A DNA stretch of 29,697 nt from Amoebophrya sp. AT5.2 (Eukaryota > Sar > Dinophyceae > Syndiniales > Amoebophryaceae), in assembly GCA_005223375.1 (NCBI GenBank), contig RXOD01004075.1, forward strand, positions 1 through 29,697, given 5' to 3'. Within the stretch, counting starts at the first letter, position 1, and every line of letters begins with the position of its first letter. Under the pieces are notes generated by a model that did not search any database, was not told where the DNA came from, and saw only the letters and a program-made list of their open reading frames with translations. The position numbers were made by a program, and so were the translations under genes. Of the stretch, positions 11,410-19,959 are shown piece by piece.

Positions 11410-11682
11410 TCATAGTCGACTTTGTACCACACACCAGGGTCGAACACCAGCCACGGCGTGCTGCGGGCGGCGAGCAGACTTGCGCGGCATGATGGGGCCG
11501 TCCTTCGGTTGGAGGACAGCGGCGGTTCCCGCGCTCCCTGGGAAACAACGGCGCCTACAACGCCGGTCGACCTCTCGGGCACCGTCGCCATCGAATCGCA
11601 CCACTCCGGCCTCCCGATCTTGGTATACTTTACGTTTAGAAAATAAGAGTGCCCATTCAGTTTTAATGTAGGATCTTTTCAT
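11410..11682 (-). CDS. Hypothetical 90-residue ORF, basic
   Basis: Opens with ATG at 11682 after an A-rich stretch and reads MKRSYIKTEWALLFSKRKVY, then an Arg-rich body to a stop at 11410. The first 35 residues look protein-like. After that an overlapping frame (11591-11406), ending TPWLVFDPGVWYKVDYE, looks better, so an intron or a frame change may lie between. No family recognised. It is on the same strand as the other element genes. Confidence 0.3.
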   Translation of the reverse strand: MKRSYIKTEWALLFSKRKVYQDREAGVVRFDGDGAREVDRRCRRRCFPGSAGTAAVLQPKDGPIMPRKSARRPQHAVAGVRPWCVVQSRL

Positions 11683-11812
11683 TTTTTGTTTTTCTGATCC
11701 CGCCCATTTCGCTGCGTGGCGCCTCAGAGGAGGCGTTCCGGCATTGCAGCTTGATGTAAAAACCTAAAAGACGCCTTCGATCCTGGAGGCGCTCCCCTTG
11801 AGAAGGCAAAGT

Positions 11813-12049
11813 ATGAAGTACGCAAGCACTGGCTTACGCAAATACACAGGTCTCTTCGTGACCGAGGACAAGAGAGTGACGAACCAGGCCGCCCATCCAC
11901 CCGAGAAGACTCCCACCAACACCAAGGCCGTCAAGCGCCATCTTCCGCGCCGGAGCGCGAGCGCGATCGTCTACGCCGTCCTCGAGTTCACGGGAACAGC
12001 AGTCGATCTTCTGCGTGCTGCTCTCGCCTTGCTTTGGGGGTGTGGATGA
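11813..12049 (+). CDS. Small ORF with faint histone-H2A-like helix
   Basis: The ATG at 11813 opens a 78-residue frame. Its C-terminal half, around KRHLPRRSASAIVYAVLEF, resembles the H2A stretch in which RHL and a short loop lead to the AAVYxAAVLEF helix. A residue seems to be missing, and the following LTAEVLELA region is poorly matched. It lacks the rest of the histone fold, so it is at best a degenerate or captured fragment, and chance similarity is possible. It is the only plausible plus-strand ORF in the element's centre. Confidence 0.25.
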   Translation: MKYASTGLRKYTGLFVTEDKRVTNQAAHPPEKTPTNTKAVKRHLPRRSASAIVYAVLEFTGTAVDLLRAALALLWGCG

Positions 12050-12535
12050 TGCTACCGCTATTCAGGCGGGTGTATGGCGGTAGGAGGTAGCTTCATATCC
12101 ATCGGAGGCGGTCTATACAAGTCTAGTGCTTCGTCGGAGGTAGCAGCGTCCCATCCATAGGACGCTGACTATTCAGCTTTGACTTTATTTTCACACTCAT
12201 TCTGGCTCACCATACGCACACCACTCTAGGACGGACCACTAGAGCAGTCGCCTCATTGTCACAGTTAGCAGTTATCATAAGCACTTGTTTGTCATCCACT
12301 AGCACTATGCCGCTTGTTTCACTTGTAAGTATTTCGCTTTCCATCGCGGTCGTCATGCCAGTGTTACGCGCCAATGAGAGAGCAGCGCGCCTCCATCTAC
12401 TGCAACTGCTACAGAAGTGGAAGAGCAAGTGCTGCTGGTCTCCTTTCGGAGGTACACGCGCGCTTCGCGTCTGTCCAGCATCACCGAGTGAGAGGGAGAG
12501 CAGCACAGCTGTGTTCGGATGTGATGCGCCGTCGC

Positions 12536-13462
12536 TCAGATCTGCAGCATCTTCAGCGCGCGCATTTTACATGCGCGAGTCGTGTGGATATACCTGTTTT
12601 GTTGTTTTGTCGGTTCGTGCAGCACGTGGGCAGTGGATGTAGCCAGAGTCTTGCTGAAGATGCACGGGCGCGGGTCGGCGCGAATGGCTTTAGGTAGAAA
12701 AGGCGTGATCTACCTGGCGAGCGATTCCGTGGACTTATGTCCCGAGATGGCCGCAATGCTGTGCAGGTCCGCGCCCCGGTTGTGCAGTAGCGTGATGGCG
12801 CTCCGCCGGAAGGAGTGGGTCGTAATATCGGCCGCGCGACAGGACGCTGCCGCACGGCAGCGGAATGTCGCGCGGGCTTCCCGGATTTTCCGGCAAAAGT
12901 ATTGCCTGGAGAACTGGAAGACCTTTGTTGTGATTTTTTGAATATGGACTAAGTTACTGGCAGCGCGCTTGCTCTTGTCGCGCAGTTTTATTTTTCATTT
13001 TCAAAGCGCTCGCCGCGTTTTGCGTCGATCCGATAGCGGTAGGAGTGGTGGCGGTACCTTCTCGCCCTTCTTCTTCCCCCGGATGTGCTGGCTGGCGATA
13101 GCGCGGCCAGGAAGAGGGATTTCGCGCTTGCGGCCGCGCGACTTGATATCCCCGATCCGGATGCAGTCGGTTTGCATGTCCGCGACCCGCAGGGCCAAAA
13201 CTGTTTTGATTTTCGGGCGATGTAATCGGGCGCCTCGTTTCGGTTGGTCTTTCGTCATGCGGTGGCACGTAGCGGCCCAGCGTGGTAACCAGGGCAATAG
13301 ATGAGAAGGGTGAATACAAGTACCGTCCGAAATTCGGGCCGCGGTTTTAAACGCCACCTCTGCAGCTGCTCCGATTTTCGCGTCGTCCGCGCGAAGTTTC
13401 TGCACGAAGCGCGCCAGGTCGCCGCGTGTCAGGCATCCAGCTTGGCGCGTGGGTTTCGGCAT
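12536..13462 (-). CDS. Tyrosine recombinase (Crypton-like), four exons
   Basis: Exons on the minus strand are 13462-13324, 13200-13058, 12922-12714 and 12593-12536. The introns of 123, 135 and 120 bp are GT-AG in phases 1, 0 and 2, and every join keeps frame, giving 182 residues from the ATG at 13462. All catalytic motifs appear in order: Arg in TAARISDVLALRVADM (created by the first join), Lys in DIKSRGRKREIPL, HSFRR (HxxR), the SGHKS histidine, and Tyr in ARYIH. That Tyr is the first complete codon after the last intron. The family cleaves and rejoins DNA through this tyrosine. The N-terminal core-binding domain is short or absent; an upstream exon may exist, since the frame is open to about 13535 and an acceptor-like CTACATCTAG ends near 13527. 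Subfamily is uncertain: Crypton-like is inferred from size and eukaryotic introns. It lies 475 bp from the right terminal repeat and points inward. Confidence 0.85.
12594..12713 (-). other. Last intron of the recombinase, splitting off the catalytic Tyr
   Basis: Donor GCCAG/GTAGATCACG and acceptor AACAAAACAG/GTATATCC. If not removed, the codon after LAR is TAG. If removed, it becomes TAT (Tyr) within ARYIH. The same bases AG/GTA occur at both borders. The length is 120 bp, as for the last intron of gene 1. Confidence 0.8.
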
Positions 13463-13936
13463 TTCTTTGGTCGCTTGCAGGCCAGTGGGCTCGAAGAGGA
13501 GGCGCGGCAGACGATAGCGATGGAAAACGTATACTAGATGTAGAGAAAGCGGCTAGCGATAAGCGTTCGAAACCCTGCGGGGAGTATATTAGTTGGCTTT
13601 GTCTCGTAACTAAAGCGAGCGCCAATTCTAAACCTGGATCGTATATTTATAAATGAACAACTACAACAGGTATAGCGATCTCGATCTGCGGACGTTCATG
13701 ATCTTGTACCCCCCCGCGCGGTTTCTTTGCGAATGGAGTAAGGGCATGGATCGCGGGTTTTTGCTGATACATAGGTGCCCCGATCTTTACATATAATCTT
13801 CTTTTGTTTACTTTAATTAGCTACAGATCTGGGAAAATTTTGAAAATCTAAATACCGATAGTACTACGTGATCTCGCTTCATTTCCTTGCGCTTTTGTTT
13901 CTGATAGTGGGCTAATCCCGATAGCATAATGGTGCG

Positions 13937-13967
13937 CCTGGGTTTACGTTCTACCTTTTTGTAAACT
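13937..13967 (-). repeat. Right terminal inverted repeat (31 bp)
   Basis: Exact reverse complement of 352-382, ending at GTAAACT and followed by TAACGG. Read with the preceding T, the flank is TTAA. If the repeat is taken to begin at GTTTAC, the flanking triplet is TTA on both sides. AT-rich DNA lies inside (about 13795-13920). Confidence 0.9.
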
Positions 13968-14171
13968 TAACGGAAAAGTAGCGCCCTGCGCGCCTTGAGT
14001 CGCGTGCGTTTGTGCCCTGTTCTACAGCGTTTGCGCTTGAAAAAGAAAGCGAAGTGGAAGCAAACAGCACGCAATACGCCCTGCCACAGTGGGTAAGCGT
14101 GTGCACAGAGGTGAAGCGCAAATCGCTTCCCTGGGCGGTATCTGCTTTCACCTCTCCCCAGGCGACCCCAG

Positions 14172-14243
14172 GCGAAAGGGGGGGGTGGGTGGGTCCGGGC
14201 CGCCGAAATCGGTCGCCCCCCCCCTTTCGCCCGGGCGAAAGGG
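14172..14243. repeat. G-rich inverted repeat next to the element's right end
   Basis: GCGAAAGGGGGGGG at 14172-14185 is the inverse of 14217-14230, and a third partial unit GCGAAAGGG follows at 14235-14243. The left arm with the following GGG runs could form a G-quadruplex. It lies 200 bp outside the right terminal repeat. Confidence 0.75.
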
Positions 14244-14347
14244 TCGGCGAACTTGGACAACCTCTTAGATAAAACAAGGAGAAGTGGCGGGGCCTCCGCC
14301 TCTGACACACTAGCGGCCCACCCCCTCGCGCCGCTCGAGGTCCTGGC

Positions 14348-14521
14348 TTGGGGGATCCGAATTGGCTGCGGGGGCGCGGCGGACGCAGCCCGGGACGCTT
14401 CACGGGCCGCGCAGGTGCTGGGATCGAGCTCCTGACGCGGCAAAGAAGTGGCGGCGCCGAAATGGAAGCCCTGCCGCAGCAGGCGCCTCCTCGGGAAGCC
14501 GAGGCCCGTCGGAAACAGCAA
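14348..14521 (+). pseudogene. Exon-like fragment with the Q/E/A/R coiled-coil module
   Basis: An open segment whose end reads LPQQAPPREAEARRKQQ, followed by a GTATCACG possible donor at 14522. The DNA is clearly related to the repeated module at about 16836-16940 (RQQALLRDAEARRRQ). The first ATG that gives the module is at 14462. No downstream exon is convincing, so I treat it as a relic or an isolated exon of a small family. Confidence 0.35.
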
Positions 14522-14999
14522 GTATCACGATGCGCAACGGTGAACAGGTGCAGTGTTGTAGTTGTATTATCGCTCCGATGTTCGGCCGCTGTCGAGAGGC
14601 GCGGCGCCAGAATGGCCGCCGGCGGTTGATCGCGGCCTATGGGGAAAAAGTGGGGCGCTCTAGCCTCTTAGGCAGGTTGCGGCCAGTCTGCTAGAGTAGT
14701 AGCTATCTCAAAAGACTAAGGGCTCGCAGCTGTCGCTGCGCTGCCCTGCTTGTAAGCAGCGCGGTCGCGGGGCACGCTTTGATGCAGCTGCCCTGGTGAC
14801 GCGCAGCTGCGATTGCTTTGGCGATACGTTAAATACAGGACTGAGGGTCCGCGTACTCTCATGGGCGAGCTAGACTCAGGGCCCTGTGTAGTTGCAAATC
14901 GCGACCCGCTAAGTGATGCGGCGCGCCTACAGATTTCTGCTCGTGGCGCTGCCGAAGGAACAGGACTTGGAGCTGTGGAAGAGTTTGCGTCTATTCTAG

Positions 15000-15200
15000 A
15001 TAAGCAGCAAAACCGAAACAGAATCAAAAACGATCACGCCGCTGCCGGACCCGCACGCTGCACCACTTATGCTCGGACTGACCCTTGGTAAAAAGGGAGC
15101 TGTCTTGGTCTTCTCAGCTGACAAGCCAAACCAGAGCCGGTCTCTCGTTGCTATGGATGAGGACTATGAAGAAGTACAGCAAGAAGCTCTTCCATCGTGA
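15000..15200 (+). CDS. Terminal exon-like ORF, unknown product
   Basis: Starts after a good acceptor-like TCTATTCTAG ending at 14999 and runs to TGA at 15198-15200. The translation is protein-like: LGKKGAVLVFSADKPNQSRS, an acidic DEDYEEVQQEALPS, then stop. Another frame overlapping its start (from about 14863, MGELDSGPCVVANRDP) is also open to 15091 and cannot be excluded. No family is recognised and no upstream exon is identified. Confidence 0.3.
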   Translation: MSSKTETESKTITPLPDPHAAPLMLGLTLGKKGAVLVFSADKPNQSRSLVAMDEDYEEVQQEALPS

Positions 15201-15493
15201 AAATGCACGCACTTCCGTTCAGTTGCCTCTTTCTTCCGTGTTGATGTTGAAGGGGGATCGCAGAGGGCCACTTCCGTCCGAAACCGCGCTTCGACGTGTC
15301 CTTGATCATTGATGTTGCTACAAGTATTTCAGTACAGCAGCAGCAGCAGCACGCGCAGCAGTGCCTGCAGCTTTTTTTTCGCGGCAAGAATTTCAACGTT
15401 TGGGAAAGATTCTCTTTGTAAAAAAGACGACGCATCAAATTATACCGGATCTATATACATAAACATAGTAGTGGAGACGACACGTCAAATACT

Positions 15494-15898
15494 ATGGAGC
15501 AAACGCAGTTTATCGACAGGTGGTTGCATCTCTACGCGGACTGGACCCGCAACGAGAAGGAAGCCACCACGTCCACATGCACACGCTGCACGAGCGACAG
15601 CGATGCGGAGACTCTATGCTCGCGGGGAGGGTCGGAATGCCCGGAGGAAGAGTTCGGCGCTGTGGCGGACGAGTGGGAGCAAGGAAATGCCGCCACCACT
15701 TCCACACGCTGCACCAGTGATAGCGAGCCGGAGGAAGAGTTCGGCGCTGTGGCGGACGAGTGGGAGCAAGGAGATGAGGACTGGGGCCACGCGCAGAACT
15801 ACCACCGCAAGCAAGCGCCCTCCCCTGCGCCGCCCATCAGCACCGGGGGCGAGACGGCCTCGAATCGTACCACATCTATCTACCACCATAGTACTTAA
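15494..15898 (+). CDS. Hypothetical 134-residue acidic protein with internal duplication
   Basis: The ATG at 15494 gives MEQTQFIDRWLHLYADWTRN and an uninterrupted frame to TAA. Two tandem units share TTST-x-RCTSDS, then PEEEFGAVADEWEQG. The DNA is near-identical over the second part (about 15642-15689 and 15730-15777), so the duplication is recent. The linker between the halves differs in length, but frame is kept. No domain, signal peptide or membrane segment. The C-terminus is Pro/Ser/Thr-rich. Preservation of frame through a duplication argues for a real gene, but it is short and has no recognised relative. Confidence 0.5.
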   Translation: MEQTQFIDRWLHLYADWTRNEKEATTSTCTRCTSDSDAETLCSRGGSECPEEEFGAVADEWEQGNAATTSTRCTSDSEPEEEFGAVADEWEQGDEDWGHAQNYHRKQAPSPAPPISTGGETASNRTTSIYHHST

Positions 15899-16126
15899 AT
15901 TAATACGTCGAGTTCAACTTCAACCATATTTATCCATAGCCACTTGCGTCCGTTGACAAGAATTTTTGGCGTTCGTGTACTTAGGTAGAGTGATGCCAAC
16001 ATCACTCCTTGTCATAAGCAGTTGAAACTCCTACTTCCTTACGTTGAGACCCAATCGATTCCGAATCAATCGCAACCGGCTTCACCACAGTTTACATCGT
16101 GCGGCCGACAAGGAGGCCATCGGGCA

Positions 16127-16342
16127 CCAAGGACAAGCCTCCGGCGGTGGCGCGCAAGGTGCCTACAATCAGTGCTGTCCCGAGCAGTGTATCAGAGAAC
16201 CCGGAAAAATCCCTCGAGATACGCGCATGGGAAACCAAGGACAGGCGGCCTCCAGCGGTGACGCGCGAGGTGCCTACCATCAGTGCTGTCCGCGTCAGTG
16301 CGCCGGAGAGCACGGGAAAGTGCCTCGAGAGGCACGGCGCTT
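16127..16342 (+). repeat. 108-bp tandem duplication
   Basis: Units begin at 16127 and 16235 (CCAAGGACA...), each followed by a shared GGTGCCTAC-ATCAGTGCTGTCC segment and a CTCGAGA-containing tail. The period of 108 equals 36 codons. Two frames stay open across both units, and neither has an upstream ATG. It may be a coding repeat of a dead gene. Confidence 0.7.
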
Positions 16343-16695
16343 CTCGTGCGCCCGAGAGTCTGACGAAGGAGCAAGGACAGCACCAGAACCGGCTGGGGGC
16401 TGGTACATATACTCACACAACGAACTGTTTCTTGCTGGATCTAAATCGGCTTCGAGTTTCTGTTTCGTACGTTAAAGACTAGTCAGTGGTTGCAATAGAG
16501 CATGAGGATAAAAAATGAATCGTATATCATATGAAATACGAAGGCACGACATGCAAGTGCTGATCTTATGGTCTTAGCTGTGAGCTATGCTCGAAACAAT
16601 ACTCCCACAGGGGTGATCCATCCACATAGCATGCCCGATTCGATCAAAAACTCCGTTCCACAGCGCAACAAGGCCAGCACAAACACGACTGCAAC

Positions 16696-17449
16696 GTGAT
16701 TGCGACGCGCTACGGGTACCACGTCGACTTGCAACGGCGGGCCGCACCTCCCGTGTCTCGACAGATTGGCGCTTCGCGTCCCGACTCTCGACAGATTCGC
16801 GCTTCGCCTCCCGTGTCATCTTCGCGGCAGCAGGCGGTCCTTCGGGACGCCGAAGCTCGGCGGAGGCAGGAAATACTTCGCAGGGAGGAAATCCGCCGGC
16901 AGCAGGCGCTCCTTCGGGACGCCGAGGCTCGGCGGAGACAAAGATCCCAGCTGCAATACTATCACGAACAACGGCGGAGAGGTGCGTGCTTTTTTTTCCG
17001 ATATATCGCCGGCGCAGGCTATCGCTATAGGTTCAGCGCAGTGAGTGTAAGTATCTATACCTCTACAGACACGAAACTGGCTGCCCCACTCAGGAGAGCT
17101 TCAGCTGCTTTGCTCAAGCATAAGTATTAGCGAAGTCGTGTCTGGGTTCAACAGATTCAGTGAAACGGCAAGCCCTTTCCTCCAGGGGGAGAAGACTGTG
17201 GCCCGCCGAGAGGATCAGAGCCTGTTTTTTTGCTGGTCTCACTTACTCCGGCTCAACACCTCTCTCAATAGCTTAATCAACCCAATCACAGGTGCGACGC
17301 TGCACCCGTTCCAGCGGCTGTACCAAGAGTTTGCGGGAGCTCGGATCCAGTACGAGGAGGCAAGGTTCCAGAGGAGGCAACAGCGGCTGATCGCGGCAGG
17401 ATATGCGGTACCTATATCGCCACTCAGCGAGGTCGGCACGCCGCTGTGA
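16696..17449 (+). CDS. Arg/Gln-rich coiled-coil protein, two exons, 5' end uncertain
   Basis: Exon 1, up to 16981, contains two copies of a module, RQQAVLRDAEARRRQ and RRQQALLRDAEARRRQ, spaced by EILRREEI: a charged coiled coil built by DNA duplication. A donor GAG/GTGCGT at 16982 and an acceptor CAATCACAG ending at 17291 join phase 1 to phase 1. Exon 2 (17292-17449) reads ATLHPFQRLYQEFAGARIQY and ends PLSEVGTPL with TGA. No ATG precedes the module in frame (the frame opens before a GTG at 16696), so the start lies in an unseen exon or the gene is broken. A related tail, VGTPL, recurs at about 19760. Function unknown. Confidence 0.4.
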
Positions 17450-17567
17450 GAGGTCGGGGCGGGAGGAAAAAAAAAATAGTGAAGAGAAATAAAGTGAAAA
17501 GTTTGGCTTCTCGTGGTGAAAAACTACACTACCCGTCGGATCAGCGGCACTCTCGCCCAACGACTGG

Positions 17568-19780
17568 ATGAGCCAGGTGGACCGCAAGAACAAGGTACGG
17601 CGGCTCGACACGTTTCTGCGGGGCTGCGTGGAGTACATCGACGGGTCGGCACCGTTCTTGCCCGAGAAGCTCTACGAGTCGGCGAAAGCGGACCACAGAA
17701 TGCGGCACGGGCACGCGGATGCACAGGCGGCGAAGATGCTGCTGCCTAGTAGAGAGGCTGCTCCAGATGAGCTTGAACATGGCACGGGGGAAGGTGCTGG
17801 TGAAAGCCGCGCTGTTGCGGCTGGAGGTGTTCCTCCGATCACAGCTGCGGAAATCAAAAATAGCGCGCGGCCGGACCTCCTGGTGGTAGCACGGTGGTGG
17901 AGAACGTCGCGGGGGCGGGGGAAGAGCGGGACTTCGCGGCGCGCAACTTCAGCGTGTCAGCGAGGGCACGAAAATGTACGACCTTCCGATTGTCGATGAG
18001 CTGATGGAGGGGACTCGAAAAGAGGGTCCGCGCATCAAAATTCTACGATTACCGCCGCGAACTTGACTTCCGATGCATATACCAGATGCGGCGTTTCATC
18101 TCAAAAAGGACTACGAGGTCGAGGAGGAGCAAGCGATTGCAAGAGCAGAAATGGAGGCGCGATGGGCGGTTCTGCTGAATCCCGAAGGGGCGCAAGTGGT
18201 CGACTGGAGTTTTGAAAGCCACACACACGCCAGGAATACGAGGAAGGAACCAGGTTTGGAGCCGGAGAATGTGCAAGAAAGTGGGGAGAAAGGAAATGCA
18301 GAAGGAGCAGCCGCAGAAGAAGGTCGTGATCAAGCTCAGGCGGCAGCTGTGGCCGTAGCGTCCGCGAGAGGTGCTGAAAGCCAGGCTGCCCAACAGCGAG
18401 GCCACGCGGAGCAGCCGAACGAGGGGGCAAACAGCGTTCCAGGTGGTGAAATGGGCGAAGGCGCTAAAGCCGGCGTCGGAGCGCCGCGGCAGGCGTCGGC
18501 GTACTCGGATACCGGGGCGTACCTGGAGGCGAAGACGGGCACCTCAGTAACCGTTGATCAGGCGTCGGCGTACTCGGATGTCGGGGCGTATCTGGAGGCG
18601 AAATCTGCCAGGAATCCAGGGGGAGGGCCGGAGGGTGAAGCGGCCGCAGCGAAACCACCACCGGAAGTAACAAGCGGCAAGGAGGCGGCGCCGCAGCCGC
18701 AGAACCGCGAAGACGGTCTATCTGCCGCAGGCGATGCATCCCAACACACGTCGAAGCGGGTACTAGGCCTGCACAAAAGCTTGGCGCCAGCTGGTTCTCA
18801 CCAGCATGTGGAGCTGAAACGGCACCACAGCGACTTTGCGGAAGTGCTGCACGCCGACTGGGAGGACTCGTGCGGGAGACAAGTAGTCCTGCCCGGCGAC
18901 GTCACCTCGTGGGCCATCGCTTCTGGCTGTACAAGCACCTCTTGATTCCGAACGCCCCCGGCCCGGAATCGGAACATCACGGTCACGATCACCACGTCGG
19001 TGCAATCTGAAACAGCAAGCTCCGCTTCTGCGTGCGCGACGGCTGTGGTCTCACTTTTGCCGGCGACGCGCAGGATTTCAAACTGACCCGGACCACGGTG
19101 CACAAACGACGGAAGGATGCGCCCATCACGCGAAAGGACCGGCAGCCCCCGGCGACGAAACGACTCTCCGAAAAGCAATTGGCAAGAAGCAACTGGCAGA
19201 TCGGCGGGCGGCGCGGCGACAGCAAATACGAAACAGGCCTGCCGAATTGGCGGCGGCCGAAGTGCGAGAAAAGGAGCGACGGGAGGAGCTCCGATCAGAG
19301 AAAACTGCGTAGGCGGCGGAGCGGAAGCTGCAGGCGCGGCTGCAGAACGAAAATCGGATAGCGATGTTGAGAAACGGTGCGCGAAACAGCTAAAGGCGAC
19401 GACGTGTCTGATCGCGAGCTTGCCGGAATCGATACGGCCAGTCGCGGGAAAGACGCACAAGGTGCAATCTTGACCCACGGGGCGGGTGCGAGAAAACGAC
19501 GGATGAAAGGGAAAGTCGACGCCCACGTGGACCAGCGCGCGCAAGAGAAAGCGAAATACCCCGACGGAAACGCGCGGAGATTCTGCGTGCGCACTGGGAC
19601 TGGTGCATGAAAAAGGCGCGCGAGGGAAAGACTCGCTCAGATGAAGAAGACGAAGCAGAGGCTGAACCTTCAACATCCGCAGTTGCTGCTTCTCCTGAAC
19701 ACAGCGCAAGTCCGAGCGGTGGGAGCAGCAGAGGATTATATGTCCGGGTCCTCGGGGGTGGGCACGCCGCTGAGCTGTGA
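17568..19780 (+). pseudogene. Frame-jumping coding tract, probably a decayed gene
   Basis: From ATG 17568 the peptide reads MSQVDRKNKVRRLDTFLRGC and looks real. Protein-like sequence then continues by switching frame repeatedly: near 17745 (LLQMSLNMARGKVLVKAALL), 17885 (STVVENVAGAGEERDFAARN), 17955 (VSEGTKMYDLPIVDELMEG), 18035 (ASKFYDYRRELDFRCIYQM) and 18105 (KDYEVEEEQAIARAEMEARW). The stretch 18106-18882 stays open and holds a duplicated unit, QASAYSDxGAYLEAK. A plausible intron of 137 bp (18883-19019) leads to LRFCVRDGCGLTFAGDAQDF. After about 19160 the frame jumps again, and a coiled-coil segment is cut by TAG at about 19310. The last open stretch (RAEILRAHWDWCMKKARE) stops at 19778-19780. 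Family not recognised. Multiple small indels or unrecognised introns could explain it; decay is the simplest reading. Confidence 0.5.
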
Positions 19781-19959
19781 GGTCCGGGAAGGAACAGCAT
19801 AACCAAATACATAGAACGTTTACCGCTTTGTTGTGTAGCAAATTGCTCGAAAGACATTCGTAGCACGAAATCGAGAGAAAGACTTTTGTCCGAGGAACCG
19901 GCCGCACGTTTAAAATTGTGTGTATAATCGATCTACACTGCCGTCGCACGATGACCACC

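Larger units (their letters stand above)
8083..12535. other. Repeat-rich central region of the element, few genes
   Basis: Between gene 1 and the recombinase lies 4.4 kb without a convincing long gene. Open frames at 8512-9492 (plus) and 9093-9641 (minus) cross a 19-bp minisatellite whose period is not a multiple of three, which argues against coding. From 9600 to 9900 it is AT-rich with a 70-bp repeat. Two hairpins (10293-10324 and 11133-11158) and two weak ORFs (11682-11410 minus and 11813-12049 plus) are listed separately. A short minus-strand ORF, 12356-12207, reads plausibly but is too short to assign. Confidence 0.5.
352..13967. mobile_element. Putative 13.6-kb TIR-bounded element with tyrosine recombinase
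   Basis: Seen: perfect 31-bp inverted repeats at the two boundaries, a TTA triplet abutting both ends, and AT-rich subterminal DNA. Also seen: three multi-exon genes all on the minus strand, one of them a tyrosine recombinase close to the right end. Known: tyrosine-recombinase elements of eukaryotes (Cryptons, DIRS, some Polinton-like viruses and virophages) do not normally combine TIRs, a short duplication and spliceosomal introns in this way. Inference: the repeats bound one mobile unit carrying the recombinase and two unknown proteins. Alternatives are two unrelated copies of a short dispersed repeat, or a DDE-type element (PIF/Harbinger favours three-base TWA targets) into which a Crypton-like gene was nested. 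No capsid, polymerase or packaging ATPase was recognised. Confidence 0.6.

Noticed and set aside
12207..12356. Minus-strand ORF containing GIVLVDDKQVLMITANCDNE, briefly reminiscent of piggyBac transposase
   Set aside because: Only 49 residues, no flanking conserved blocks, and the element's flanks are TTA/TTAA on only one side.
352..13967. Interpretation as an integrated virus (Polinton-like or virophage)
   Set aside because: No major capsid, packaging ATPase, protease or polymerase motif was seen, and the genes contain spliceosomal introns.
15335..15350. Short CAG run
   Set aside because: Five units only; an ordinary microsatellite.
18798..19958. 386-residue minus-strand ORF
   Set aside because: It is antisense to the decayed plus-strand coding tract. 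Its Cys/Ser/Pro/Arg-rich composition is typical of a shadow frame.
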